64,000 nt of DNA from an uncultured Lachnospiraceae bacterium (GTDB lineage: Bacteria > Bacillota > Clostridia > Lachnospirales > Lachnospiraceae): the NCBI GenBank assembly GCA_947571775.1, contig CANOZK010000008.1, forward strand, positions 1-64,000, read 5' to 3'. The notes beneath the pieces were generated by a model, which made no database searches, was not told the DNA's origin, and saw only the letters and a list, made by a program, of their open reading frames with translations. Made by a program: the position numbers and the translations under genes. How positions within the stretch are numbered: the first letter of the stretch is position 1; the number at the start of each line of letters is the position of its first letter. Positions 1-7,419 of the stretch are shown one piece after another.

Positions 1-382
1 AGGCAGCCAGCATACTGTCGAGGGCTACGACTGCCACATCTTTGCCGATGTACTCTGCCGACACGGAGTACTGGTTTCCGGCATAGGAGATGAGGCAGTC
101 TTTTTGTACCCAGCGCAGGTTGACTTTGTCCATGATGTACTCCCGGCACAGAATTGGTTTGAAGCCGTAGAAGCCTGTAAAATCCTCAAACTGCCGGTTC
201 AGCGTGGAATCTTGCTGTTTCAGGAAACGTTTGATGACCACCTGTTTCATGTTGTCATAGAGTAGCTCCTCCGGGTAACCTCCAAAATATCGGAACGCGT
301 TCTGATGACACCGGATTAGTGTATTTGTGCTCATGTCTGTCACAAATTCGATATAGCGCATCCGTGAATATCCCAGTATCAT
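1..382 (-). pseudogene. istA: IS21-family transposase (IstA) fragment
   Basis: Reading the minus strand from an ATG at 382 gives an open frame that runs off the left edge. It contains stretches typical of IS21 IstA transposases: LGYSRMRYIEF, CHQNAFRYFGG and EELLYDNMK, from the DDE catalytic core. Near residue 75 it jumps from the FYGFKPILCREY region directly to DCLISYAGNQYSV. In intact IstA these are separated by roughly 100 residues that carry the later catalytic residues. The N-terminal helix-turn-helix half is absent upstream. I read it as an inactive remnant with N-terminal loss and an internal deletion. The rest of the C-terminus and any istB lie outside the window. Confidence 0.75.
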
Positions 383-557
383 AATTATAATTTTTAGGAA
401 CCTGACACCATGCTTGAACAAGCGCCGCCAACTCCATGCTGTCCTCTACTTCCTTGATTCGTTCCTCCAGATCAAGACGAAGTTCCGATTCATTAATCAG
501 ACATTTTGCATCAGAGTTTGTCATACCGAGACTATCTTTAAAATATTTCCTTTGCAT
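255..557 (-). other. Open frame of doubtful coding status over the IS21 remnant
   Basis: A 100-codon frame begins upstream of the transposase fragment and then reads through it out of frame. The first ~58 residues are acidic and helical (for example LRLDLEERIKEVEDSMELAA) and look protein-like. The last 40 are only the wrong frame of the transposase. There is no ribosome binding site before the ATG. It may be the N-terminus of a gene cut by the insertion sequence. No family recognised. Confidence 0.2.
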
Positions 558-575
558 ACTTTTACATGACTTTCT

Positions 576-743
576 TTACAGACTGAAATATTTCGATTGA
601 TTCCTGAATCTTTTTTTATCCTTAATTCCAGACATAATTGCCATTCCCTCACCAATAAGCAAGAACTTTTCAAGTTTTTTGTCTGTCATCTCAGACATTA
701 TTTTTTCAAAATGATTGATAACTTGTTTTTCTTTTTCGTTCAT
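576..743 (-). CDS. Small protein divergent from the XRE repressor
   Basis: A 55-residue gene with a very strong ribosome site (AAAGGAGGTG, 6 nt before the ATG). The product is charged and helical, begins MNEKEKQVINHFEKI and has a short hydrophobic patch (FLLIGEGMAIMSGI). I do not recognise a family. It sits head to head with the XRE-type repressor and shares a 139-bp control region with it, an arrangement typical of phage or integrative-element switch regions where one arm is a small antirepressor, antitoxin or second repressor. That role is inference from position only. The ribosome site and the divergent promoter make it very likely a real gene. Confidence 0.65.
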   Translation of the reverse strand: MNEKEKQVINHFEKIMSEMTDKKLEKFLLIGEGMAIMSGIKDKKRFRNQSKYFSL

Positions 744-882
744 TTATTTCACCTCCTTTATGTTGCTTATTAAGCGCATTACATATTATACATTTAGAGC
801 TTATCAATCGTTTTTGAGAAAAAAATGCGCTTTACAAGCATTTTGAGGTGTGCTATAATCTCAATAAACAGGAGGCAACAAA
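744..882. promoter_or_regulatory. Divergent promoter with paired operator half-sites
   Basis: The spacer between the two divergent genes holds an inverted pair, AAGCGCATT at 772-780 and AATGCGCTT at 824-832. For the rightward gene there is a good promoter: TTTACA at 831-836, 17 bp, TATAAT at 854-859. The second operator arm abuts and overlaps its -35. For the leftward gene TATAAT on the minus strand lies at 785-790, just upstream of the first operator arm. The layout fits a repressor that controls both its own gene and the opposing small gene. Confidence 0.55.
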
Positions 883-1260
883 ATGAATATAAGCCAGAGA
901 ATAAAACAGCTTAGAAAGGATATTTTAAATGTAACTCAGCAAGAATTTTCAGATGCACTTAATATATCCCGTTCCAATGCAGGAAATATAGAAACAGGGC
1001 GTATATCTGTCACTGATAGAACAATAACCACAATTTGTGAAAAATTCAATGTAAATGAAGAATGGCTGAGAAATGGAACTGGCGAAACATTTAAAGAGTT
1101 ATCAAGAGAAGAAGAAATTACAGAGTTCATAGAACGAATTTTAAAAGATAAAGAAGATAGTTTTAAAAAAAGATATATTGAAATGCTTTCTAAATTAGAC
1201 GAAAATGGATGGATTGCTCTTGAGCAAGTGGCGCAATCTTGGTCTGCAATGAAAGACTAG
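883..1260 (+). CDS. XRE-family (phage-type) repressor
   Basis: A 125-residue DNA-binding protein. Residues 5-62 form an XRE/HTH_3 domain: QQEFSDALNISRSNAGNIE covers the helix-turn-helix, followed by FNVNEEWLRNGTGE, the usual end of this domain in Firmicutes phage and ICE repressors. The C-terminal half is charged and helical with no LexA-like peptidase residues, so cleavage-based induction is not expected. The ribosome site AGGAGG lies 8 nt before the ATG. The inverted operator pair in the upstream spacer is the likely binding site. The neighbouring integrase and transposase remnants suggest it is left over from an integrated element. Confidence 0.85.
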   Translation: MNISQRIKQLRKDILNVTQQEFSDALNISRSNAGNIETGRISVTDRTITTICEKFNVNEEWLRNGTGETFKELSREEEITEFIERILKDKEDSFKKRYIEMLSKLDENGWIALEQVAQSWSAMKD

Positions 1261-1303
1261 AATTTTTCTTTTTTTATGCATACACATAGCCATTAATAGC
1301 ACC

Positions 1304-1897
1304 TTGGAAGAACAGGAGATTGTATCTTCTGAAGAAAACAAAAAGAAATTTGTAAAAAAAGATGCTGACAGTGCTGATGATTCCGAACCAGAACAGCCAG
1401 ACTCTAATCCAGAACCAGAACAGCCAGCAGATGACAACATGATAGACTTTAATATGGGCAAATACATAGTAAAATATACAGGCCATGCCATTGGAACTGA
1501 TTATGAAGGAACCCCCTGTTTGATCGTGTATTATGATTTTACAAACAACAGTGATGAAATCACAAGCGCTCAAATGTCTGCATATATACGAGTTTTCCAA
1601 AACGGCGTACAATGTGAGTCAGCTATTTTAAATGACCGTGGCTACAAAAAAGAGCTTTACGAAAAATCTGGTGTAAAAGAATACTGGATCGTTGACCCGG
1701 TTATGCGCTCCATTGAAGCTTACCTTTTATCAGACGGAAAATATAATCTTGATGAGTTTTACGGCCTGTTCCCGGATTCTCTTGTAACAAAAAAAAGAGA
1801 GCAAAAAAGAGATACCTGTATCCCTGTACAGCGATTTTTGTATCCCTTTAGAAGAAATTTTCCAGAATTTACTATAAAATCTCTGCTCACAGTATAA
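1304..1897 (+). pseudogene. Chimeric remnant: DUF5067-like segment joined to Uma2-like nuclease tail
   Basis: The frame opens with TTG and has no signal peptide or ribosome site, so its real start is lost. Residues ~1-45 are an acidic Pro/Glu linker. Residues ~50-108 resemble the beta-sandwich of DUF5067-type secreted proteins (LIVYYDFTNNSDEITSA). From residue ~113 the sequence switches to the C-terminal half of a Uma2/PD-(D/E)XK-type protein (KELYEKSGVKEYWIVDPVM). These two families do not normally occur together, and each is incomplete. The simplest reading is two broken genes joined in frame by a deletion. Confidence 0.6.
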
Positions 1898-2011
1898 GCA
1901 GCGTTTTATTCCTTCAGTATAATTAATATTTTTTTGCAGTTTACTGTTATTTCCTTCTTTTTTTATCATATTCTTCTTTGTAAATATACGATTAAGGAAA
2001 AGGAGGGTATT

Positions 2012-2239
2012 ATGTCAACTTATGTAACAAACACAAGCGACAAGAAAAAATCAACCGCATTAATACTATGCATAGTGGGTGGATATGTGGGACTGCATCA
2101 GTACTATGTCGGAAAAATAGGGATGGGTATACTATATACCTGCACCGCGGGCCTTTGTGGAGTTGGATGGTTTGTAGATATTTTCAGAATTTTGCTTGGA
2201 AGTTTTCGTGACAATGTTGGAGCACCTTTAAGAGAGTAG
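2012..2239 (+). CDS. TM2-domain membrane protein
   Basis: A 75-residue membrane protein. The ATG at 2012 is chosen because AAAGGAGGG lies 5 nt upstream; the longer in-frame extension has no ribosome site. Residues ~17-63 match the TM2 domain: two hydrophobic helices (ALILCIVGGYVGLHQYYVG and MGILYTCTAGLCGVGWFVDI) around the family's GLHQYYVGK turn. TM2 proteins are common and poorly characterised in Firmicutes. The gene stands alone, between the chimeric remnant and the HicAB module. Confidence 0.8.
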   Translation: MSTYVTNTSDKKKSTALILCIVGGYVGLHQYYVGKIGMGILYTCTAGLCGVGWFVDIFRILLGSFRDNVGAPLRE

Positions 2240-2264
2240 CAGTATGTGAGACAGCTTGACAACT

Positions 2265-2333
2265 AAAGACAACGGGCCATATTGTAACTAACAAAAGCCC
2301 CCGCACCTCTCTGTGATGTGTTAAATGGGGGCG
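2265..2333. repeat. 69-bp direct repeat, copy 1 (left of hicAB)
   Basis: This segment recurs at 2992-3060 with 65 of 69 positions identical by eye. It ends in GCCCCC and GGGGGC arms (2297-2302 and 2327-2332). On the minus strand the second arm is followed by TTTTGTT, so the element could fold as a terminator in that direction. The two copies bracket exactly one toxin-antitoxin module. Confidence 0.8.
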
Positions 2334-2437
2334 TATCCTGATAATATAATACGCTTAACTGGAAATGTGAAATGAAAAAAATATTTTGCATGAATAAAAA
2401 TAATAAATAAAACCAGAGAAAAGGAAGCGATAAAAAC

Positions 2438-2701
2438 GTGTCAACTACCGAAAAACTTTTTCAGTCTGTTATGTGCGGAACGCAAGATAAAAACATAAAA
2501 TTCAGGGATTTGCAAAAGCTATTAACTGCTTTGGGTTTTCACCAAAAAGAAAATAATGGTGATCACTTTTTGTACAATTACCCTGGAATCAAAGAACTAA
2601 TCAACATCCAACCTGACAAAAAAGACCATTCAAAAGCCAAATCTTATCAGGTTAAGCAGATCAGGGATTTTATAAATCTACATGAAATAAAAGGAGCGTA
2701 A
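2438..2701 (+). CDS. hicA: HicA-family mRNA interferase toxin
   Basis: An 87-residue toxin that starts at GTG, with AAAGGAAG ~10 nt upstream. The fold is HicA-like: FRDLQKLLTALGFHQKENNG holds the first helix and strand, then the catalytic histidine region GDHFLYNYPG, then the KAKSYQVKQIRDFI tail. HicA enzymes cleave mRNA and are blocked by HicB. The family is often ~60 residues, and this one has a ~20-residue N-terminal extension. The stop lies 3 nt before hicB, so both are translated from one message. The toxin-first order is normal for hicAB. Confidence 0.85.
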   Translation: MSTTEKLFQSVMCGTQDKNIKFRDLQKLLTALGFHQKENNGDHFLYNYPGIKELINIQPDKKDHSKAKSYQVKQIRDFINLHEIKGA

Positions 2702-2704
2702 TAA

Positions 2705-2914
2705 ATGTATAAATACGAAATCATAATATGGTACAGCAAAGATGATGAGTGTTATTTGGCGGAAGTGCCAGAGCTTCCTGGCTGTATGGCAGATGGTGAA
2801 ACACTTCAGGAATTAACTGAAAATGTGCAAATAATTATCAAAGAATGGATTGACCGGGCGAATGAATTAGGATGGGAAATCCCAGAACCGAAAGGTCGTT
2901 TGAAATACGCATAG
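2705..2914 (+). CDS. hicB: HicB-family antitoxin
   Basis: A 69-residue antitoxin with the HicB partial RNase H-like fold: an N-terminal strand (YKYEIIIWYSKDDECYLAEV), the signature PELPGCMADGET, a helix (LTENVQIIIKEWIDRANE) and the closing EIPEPKGRL. It lacks the extra C-terminal DNA-binding domain found in longer HicB proteins, so autoregulation, if any, would have to use another surface. It follows hicA by 3 nt, behind the ribosome site AAAAGGAG. Confidence 0.88.
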   Translation: MYKYEIIIWYSKDDECYLAEVPELPGCMADGETLQELTENVQIIIKEWIDRANELGWEIPEPKGRLKYA

Positions 2915-2940
2915 AATGCCTATCCAAATAAATAAAAGCA

Positions 2941-2980
2941 ATAAAAACACCCAATGTTACCAGCACTAAACGGTTTTTAT
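2941..2980 (+). terminator. Candidate terminator after hicB
   Basis: ATAAAAAC (2941-2948) pairs perfectly with GTTTTTAT (2973-2980). The stem is A/T-rich, so strength is uncertain. It resembles the hairpin after the PIN module at 3803-3840, which points to a shared origin. Confidence 0.4.
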
Positions 2981-2991
2981 AGATGTCAGCC

Positions 2992-3060
2992 AAAGACAAC
3001 GGGACATATTATAACTAGCAAAAGCCCCCGCACCTCTCTATGATGTGTTAAATGGGGGCG
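2992..3060. repeat. 69-bp direct repeat, copy 2 (right of hicAB)
   Basis: Second copy of the element at 2265-2333, in the same orientation, with four substitutions and no indels. See copy 1 for structure. Confidence 0.8.
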
Positions 3061-3184
3061 CATGATATGCCATAGACAAAATTTAAGGCCAAATTTATTT
3101 TATAAATATCTATAAACAAAATTGAGGTTTTTTAGATTTACTACAAAAAACCTCAATAGTGTTTGATAAAAGGAGAGAATCTCT

Positions 3185-3409
3185 ATGAGCAATAAAGAAA
3201 GAGCTATACAACTATTAGATCAAATACCTGAGAGCGAAATGTATTATATTATCCGTATACTAGAACACGCTGCCAAAGCAAATAACACAAGCAAGAATAT
3301 GGAGAGGCTGCGCATATTACAATCATTCGCAGGAACATTGCCAGAAAGTTTTGATTATAAGCATGAATTAGAGGAAATGCGGAATGAAAAATATGACCGT
3401 TTTAATTGA
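3185..3409 (+). CDS. Putative antitoxin of a PIN toxin-antitoxin pair
   Basis: A 74-residue protein with a good ribosome site (AAAAGGAG, 10 nt). The N-terminus (RAIQLLDQIPESEMYYIIRILE) resembles the short helical antitoxins found next to PIN toxins in Clostridia. The C-terminal FDYKHELEEMRNEKY would be the toxin-wrapping segment. It overlaps the toxin gene by 26 nt, typical of translational coupling in such pairs. The family is assigned mainly from context. Confidence 0.7.
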   Translation: MSNKERAIQLLDQIPESEMYYIIRILEHAAKANNTSKNMERLRILQSFAGTLPESFDYKHELEEMRNEKYDRFN

Positions 3410-3806
3410 TACAAATTTGATATTGGATGTACTGCAAAAACGCGTTCCCTTTTGTGATTCTTCTGAAAAAATTTTAACTTATTGCGCTTCTGGAAAACTG
3501 AAAGGCTATATTGCACTGCATTCTGTTTCTAATATTTTTTATATTTTAAGAAAATACTATTCTGCTGAAGACCGCAGACAATTACTTCTCGGTATTTTGG
3601 ATTTTCTCCAAATAGCTAATGCACAGCATAGAGATGTAATAAATGCTTTGTCAAGAAATGATTTCCCTGATTTTGAAGATTGTCTTTAGGATGAATGTGC
3701 AAAGCAGGTAAACGCAAGCTATATTATAACAAGAAATATTGAAGATTTTTCCACAGCAGATACACCAACCCTTACACCGATTGATTTTCTGAAAATAATC
3801 AAATAA
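3384..3806 (+). pseudogene. PIN-domain toxin interrupted by an in-frame amber codon
   Basis: The product begins with the PIN hallmark VLIDTNLILDVL (first acidic site). The frame meets TAG at 3687-3689, right after FPDFEDCL, which is the region of the third acidic cluster. Beyond the TAG the same frame continues with DECAKQVNASYIITRN and DFLKIIK, exactly the PIN C-terminus, to TAA at 3804. So only one codon separates it from an intact ~140-residue toxin; CAG to TAG is the simplest change. Without readthrough the 101-residue product lacks the last strand and helix, so it is probably inactive. Starts at 3384 and 3393 are both possible. Confidence 0.8.
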
Positions 3807-3840
3807 AAACCGCCCCCGTGCCAACAGGAACGGCTTTTAT
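3803..3840 (+). terminator. Candidate intrinsic terminator after the PIN module
   Basis: ATAAAAACCG at 3803-3812 pairs with CGGCTTTTAT at 3831-3840 with one mismatch. The stem overlaps the toxin's distal TAA stop. Confidence 0.55.
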
Positions 3841-3946
3841 AAATGTAACACATAAACCTTTGTCAAGGGATATGCAATACGAAAAACCAATCAAAGTATA
3901 GCATATTCCTTGATGAAAAGTAAAGAAAGGAAGTGCTATTTTTTTT

Positions 3947-4457
3947 ATGAATGGAGGAGTAAGAAAACGCGGCTCCACATGGTCTTATTATTTTGACCTT
4001 GGAAAAGTGGACAGTAAAAGGAAGAAAAAGGAAGAAGGCGGTTTTCGGACAAAGAAAGAAGCAGAGGCCGTACTTGCCAAAGCGCTCAACGAATACAATA
4101 CTGCGGGGCAGGTATTTACACCTTCGGAAATCACAGTATCGGATTAAAAGGGGACAATCCTTCAGATTACAGGAACCCTGCGGTCTGCGCATTGCGGAAC
4201 CCTGCGGTCTTACTTGGGAGAATATCGACTTAGAAAACCGGACGATCACGGTAAACCACCAGATAACCATCCATGAAGACGCCTTGCGAGAATCCAATGC
4301 CCCTATGCGCTCCTGGTATATCACGGATACCAAAACGGCCAGCTCCTGCCGCACTATCCCTTTTGGAGAAACACTCTACCAGGCACTGAAGGCCGAAAAA
4401 AATACTCAGGCGAAAATGAGATACGACGCGGCGGACAGTATGTTATACAGTTTATAG
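3947..4457 (+). pseudogene. Tyrosine recombinase (integrase), broken
   Basis: The first frame (3947-4147) gives the N-terminal Arm-type DNA-binding part of phage/ICE integrases (VRKRGSTWSYYFDLGK, then GGFRTKKEAEAVLAKALNEYN). It stops at TAA 4145. A second frame carries part of the catalytic core, from GLRIAEPCGLTWENIDL (the first catalytic Arg box) to TKTASSCRTIPF. The SAM-like middle domain is missing, and so are the HxxR and tyrosine boxes. The product is therefore inactive through deletion, frameshift and truncation. A 15-bp direct repeat (4172-4186 and 4196-4210) lies at the junction. The usual ribosome site and start are intact. Confidence 0.8.
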
Positions 4458-4604
4458 AAACGCGGCAGGACGCTCAAGGAAATGAGCTTTCCAGGATTGT
4501 GGTTATCACAATCCGATACTTGCTATTATTGTGGAATATTTGGTATTTTAAATTTTGCTAACTTCTGATTATCCGGCTCTCTTTTTTTCAAATATATTCT
4601 ATTT

Positions 4605-5303
4605 TTATTCTGTACTGCCGGTTTTGGATTCTAAAGCATCTATGTATTCTTCCAAACAAATCCCCCGTGTATAGATTTCCTGTGCGGCTTCTTCTCCCAC
4701 ATACCGATAATGCCAAGGTTCATTGATGACGCCTGTGATCTCTGTTTTGTCGGAGGGATAGCGCTTGATAAATCCATATTGATAGGCGTTTTGGGCCAGC
4801 CAGTCGTAAACTTCATCGCTGGAGCTTTTGGTGGTATCGGCATTGATATCCACCGCAATCCCTAACTGATGTTCGCTGGTTCCGGGAAGGGCAACCCATG
4901 CCTTTGCAAGTTTTTTTGCCTCGGATTTGGAATAACCTTCGGCCTCATAGGCTTCTATTTTTTCATCCAGCAATCGCTGCTGCTCGCTCTGTATGCGGTA
5001 TCCCGCTGCGACAAACAATCCATATCCCTGCGCCCTCGCCGCATCGAACATCTCTTGCAAATAAGGATATATTCTGGAATCTACTTTTTCACCATTGGAT
5101 AGCTCTATAAGTTCTACTTCATAATCATTGGGGATGTAGTGTTCTCGATTTACGAGAATCAAATTCCATCCGTTCTCCTCATTCACAAGCGGATGCAGAA
5201 AATGAGAAGCCCAAATTTTGCCCGCTGTTCCGATTCCAATCATCAACAAAAGAAGAAACAGTATCTTTATTTTATAAAATTTTTGTCTGGCAGATCGCTT
5301 CAT
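4605..5303 (-). CDS. VanY-like D-alanyl-D-alanine carboxypeptidase
   Basis: A 232-residue peptidase of family M15B, which trims the terminal D-Ala from peptidoglycan stem peptides. The ATG at 5303 is chosen for its GGAGAG site. Residues ~9-28 are one membrane segment (signal anchor), placing the enzyme outside the cell. The zinc-site motifs are present: SEHQLGIAVDI (SxHxxGxAxD) and EPWHYRYVG (ExxH). It is divergent from the regulator/kinase pair and shares a 105-bp spacer with it, so co-regulation is likely. There are no vanHAX-type ligase genes nearby. It is therefore a wall-remodelling enzyme rather than evidence of glycopeptide resistance. Confidence 0.9.
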   Translation of the reverse strand: MKRSARQKFYKIKILFLLLLMIGIGTAGKIWASHFLHPLVNEENGWNLILVNREHYIPNDYEVELIELSNGEKVDSRIYPYLQEMFDAARAQGYGLFVAAGYRIQSEQQRLLDEKIEAYEAEGYSKSEAKKLAKAWVALPGTSEHQLGIAVDINADTTKSSSDEVYDWLAQNAYQYGFIKRYPSDKTEITGVINEPWHYRYVGEEAAQEIYTRGICLEEYIDALESKTGSTE

Positions 5304-5323
5304 TTTTTCTCTCCGATTCCTTA

Positions 5324-5367
5324 TTAGAGATTTTTTAGAGGTTTTTCTCTGACGCTTATGGTATAAT
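5324..5367 (+). promoter_or_regulatory. TTAGAG direct repeats and promoter for the regulator/kinase genes
   Basis: TTAGAG occurs at 5324-5329 and 5335-5340, exactly 11 bp apart, which is one helical turn and the usual spacing for OmpR/PhoB-family dimers. TATAAT follows at 5362-5367, 21 bp after the second repeat, and no good -35 is present. That is the geometry of a response-regulator-activated promoter. The same phased repeats occur at 14653-14691 before the ABC/adaptor operon. Confidence 0.65.
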
Positions 5368-5408
5368 CCCAGGGAGTACTTATCTGTATGCCTGAAAGGA
5401 GAATTCTC

Positions 5409-6089
5409 ATGCATATTTTACTGATTGAAGACGATGAAAAACTATGCGAAACGTTACAATATCAACTGGAGCAGGAACAGTGCCTAGTGGATTCCTGTCA
5501 GGACGGTCTGGAGGGTCTGCACAGGCTGTTGAACGGTGCATACAGTCTGGCGATTTTGGATCGGATGCTGCCCTCCATGGACGGGCTGACCATTCTTCAA
5601 AAGGCCCGCCAGCAGCACATCCAGACTCCGGTGATTCTACTCACCGCCCTGGGGGAGCTGCACGATAAAATCACCGGATTGGACTGTGGAGCGGACGATT
5701 ATCTGGTAAAACCGTTTGCCTTTCCAGAGCTGATGGCTCGAATCCGCTGTATCGCCCGCCGGCCCCCTTCTATGGTAAGCCAGAAAGAACTTACCTTTGC
5801 AGATTTGCGGTACGATACCCAGCAAAACATCCTGTCCTGCGGGACAAAATCCTGTACCCTATCCCGGCGGGAGGGAGACTTGATGGAGCTTTTTCTGCAC
5901 AATCCCCAACAGACGCTTCCCCGCAGCACGATTTTGACAAACGTCTGGGGAGCGGACGCGGAAGTGGAGGACGGCAACCTGGACAATTACATTCACTTTA
6001 TCCGCCGAAGGCTGAGAACGGTAGAAAGCTCCGCCCTTTTGAAAACCGTGCGGGGGATTGGCTACCGGCTGGAGGATTCCCATGTTTAA
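5409..6089 (+). CDS. OmpR/PhoB-family response regulator
   Basis: A 226-residue regulator. The start is the ATG at 5409 behind AAAGGAG. Residues 1-115 are the receiver domain, with the acidic pair in LLIEDDEKL, the phosphoacceptor Asp in AILDRMLPSMDG, the conserved Thr in VILLTA and the Lys in YLVKPF. Residues ~125-222 are the winged-helix output domain (SRREGDLMELFL and the DNYIHFIRRRLRTV recognition region). The kinase gene overlaps its end by 8 nt, so they form one operon. Phased TTAGAG repeats sit before its promoter (autoregulation) and before the 14604-8396 operon. Confidence 0.93.
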   Translation: MHILLIEDDEKLCETLQYQLEQEQCLVDSCQDGLEGLHRLLNGAYSLAILDRMLPSMDGLTILQKARQQHIQTPVILLTALGELHDKITGLDCGADDYLVKPFAFPELMARIRCIARRPPSMVSQKELTFADLRYDTQQNILSCGTKSCTLSRREGDLMELFLHNPQQTLPRSTILTNVWGADAEVEDGNLDNYIHFIRRRLRTVESSALLKTVRGIGYRLEDSHV

Positions 6090-7359
6090 AAAACTTCGCC
6101 TGCAATTTACCATTTTCTGTACCTTTGTTACAAGTGTGATCCTCATTGCCATGGCCGCCGTCTGTCTCTTTCTTTTGCGGGCAGATGCCTCCCGCCAGAG
6201 CTTTTCCACCTTTGAAAAAAATGTGGCCTCCATGATTTCCTATCTGGAAAACCAATCCGTGGTTTCCCACCAATGGCTGTTGGAGCTGGAAAAGAATTAT
6301 CATCTGCAAGTCTCGCTTTTTGACGGAAACTCGCCTTTGTTTTTCAACTCCCTGCACCATTCCGCCCAGACGCTACACTTGTTTGAACAGGCTGAAAAAC
6401 AGGCTGCCCAGGAATACCAGATTTCCTCCACAGATATTTCCGGCAGACGCAAGCTTACCGAAAACGCCGCGTTTTCCTTGAAAGCGGACAAGAATTATTA
6501 TGCTTCGGTTGCGGCGATTCCAAAAGAACAGGATACCCTCCATGTGATTGCTTTATATTCCCTGGAGGGAGAACGCCAGGCCATGCGGCGACAGGTGCTG
6601 ATTTTTTTCGCTGCTGTGTCAACTGCTATCTTCTTTCTGGCCGCTTTCTCCTGGTTTTTTACCCGGCAGGTGCTGCTTCCTGTGGAGGAAAACCGCCGTA
6701 AACAGACGGAATTTGTAGCCGCCGCCTCCCATGAGCTGCGCGCGCCTCTGACGGTCATTTTATCCAGTCTTACGGCTATGAAGGACGCGCCCGCCCAGAA
6801 GCAAGAGCAATTCGCCGCCAATATCCAAGAAGAAAGCCAACGGATGAACCGCCTGATTGGAGATATGCTCTCTCTGGCCAGTGCGGACAGCGGAAGCTGG
6901 AGTTTTCGCCCTTCCAAGATGGAGCCGGATACGTTTTTGCTGGAAATCTACGAGCGGTATCTGACCCGTGTCCGGGAAAAAAACATCCGTCTAGAGCTTT
7001 CTCTTCCGGAAACTGCCGTTGACTCCCAGAAGTGGGACCCAGATCGGATGACTCAGGTTTTGGAAATCCTGTTGGACAACGCTCTGGCCTATACGCCGGC
7101 TGGAGGATGCATCCAACTAAAGCTTTGCCAGAAACGGGGAAAAACCGAAATCCGGGTGTCTGACAACGGCCCTGGTATCCCGGACAGCCAGAAAAGCTGC
7201 GTCTTCCAGCGTTTTTACCGAATGGATCAAGCGCACCACGACAAAAACCATTTCGGGCTGGGTCTTTGCATTGCGCAGGAGATCGTCAGTATGCACCAGG
7301 GAGAAATCCATGTGGAGGATACCCCCGGAGGCGGCGCGTGCTTTGTCATTTTCTTATAG
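6082..7359 (+). CDS. Sensor histidine kinase partner of the upstream regulator
   Basis: A 425-residue membrane kinase. There is a membrane helix at residues ~10-32, an extracytoplasmic sensor of about 130 residues, and a second helix at ~175-197. These are followed by the HisKA region with the phosphoacceptor His in AASHELRAPL and the ATPase motifs NALAYTP (N box), VSDNGPGIPD (G1) and HFGLGLCIAQ (G2). There is no clear HAMP domain. The start at 6082 is inside the end of the regulator gene, with GGAGGA just upstream. Its ligand is unknown, but the adjacent carboxypeptidase suggests an envelope signal. Confidence 0.92.
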   Translation: MFKKLRLQFTIFCTFVTSVILIAMAAVCLFLLRADASRQSFSTFEKNVASMISYLENQSVVSHQWLLELEKNYHLQVSLFDGNSPLFFNSLHHSAQTLHLFEQAEKQAAQEYQISSTDISGRRKLTENAAFSLKADKNYYASVAAIPKEQDTLHVIALYSLEGERQAMRRQVLIFFAAVSTAIFFLAAFSWFFTRQVLLPVEENRRKQTEFVAAASHELRAPLTVILSSLTAMKDAPAQKQEQFAANIQEESQRMNRLIGDMLSLASADSGSWSFRPSKMEPDTFLLEIYERYLTRVREKNIRLELSLPETAVDSQKWDPDRMTQVLEILLDNALAYTPAGGCIQLKLCQKRGKTEIRVSDNGPGIPDSQKSCVFQRFYRMDQAHHDKNHFGLGLCIAQEIVSMHQGEIHVEDTPGGGACFVIFL

Positions 7360-7391
7360 TAAACGACAAATGAATTTGCCGTTTTACTATA
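7355..7391 (+). terminator. Hairpin overlapping the kinase stop codon
   Basis: TATAGTAAA at the stop codon pairs with TTTACTATA at the far end, and the stem extends inward with CG/CG and ACAAAT/ATTTG pairs. There is no strong T run after it. It is a plausible transcript end between the kinase gene and the convergent macrodomain gene. Confidence 0.45.
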
Positions 7392-7419
7392 ACCCCCTCC
7401 GGCGAAAGGCGTATCTTGT

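Noticed and set aside
4172..4210. 15-bp direct repeat as an attachment-site core
   Set aside because: It lies inside the integrase coding remnant and not next to a tRNA gene; a local duplication during decay is simpler.
4605..7359. Vancomycin-resistance cluster suggested by VanY next to a VanRS-like pair
   Set aside because: No D-Ala-D-Lac or D-Ala-D-Ser ligase, dehydrogenase or VanX dipeptidase is present; regulator/carboxypeptidase groups like this are common in Clostridia without resistance.
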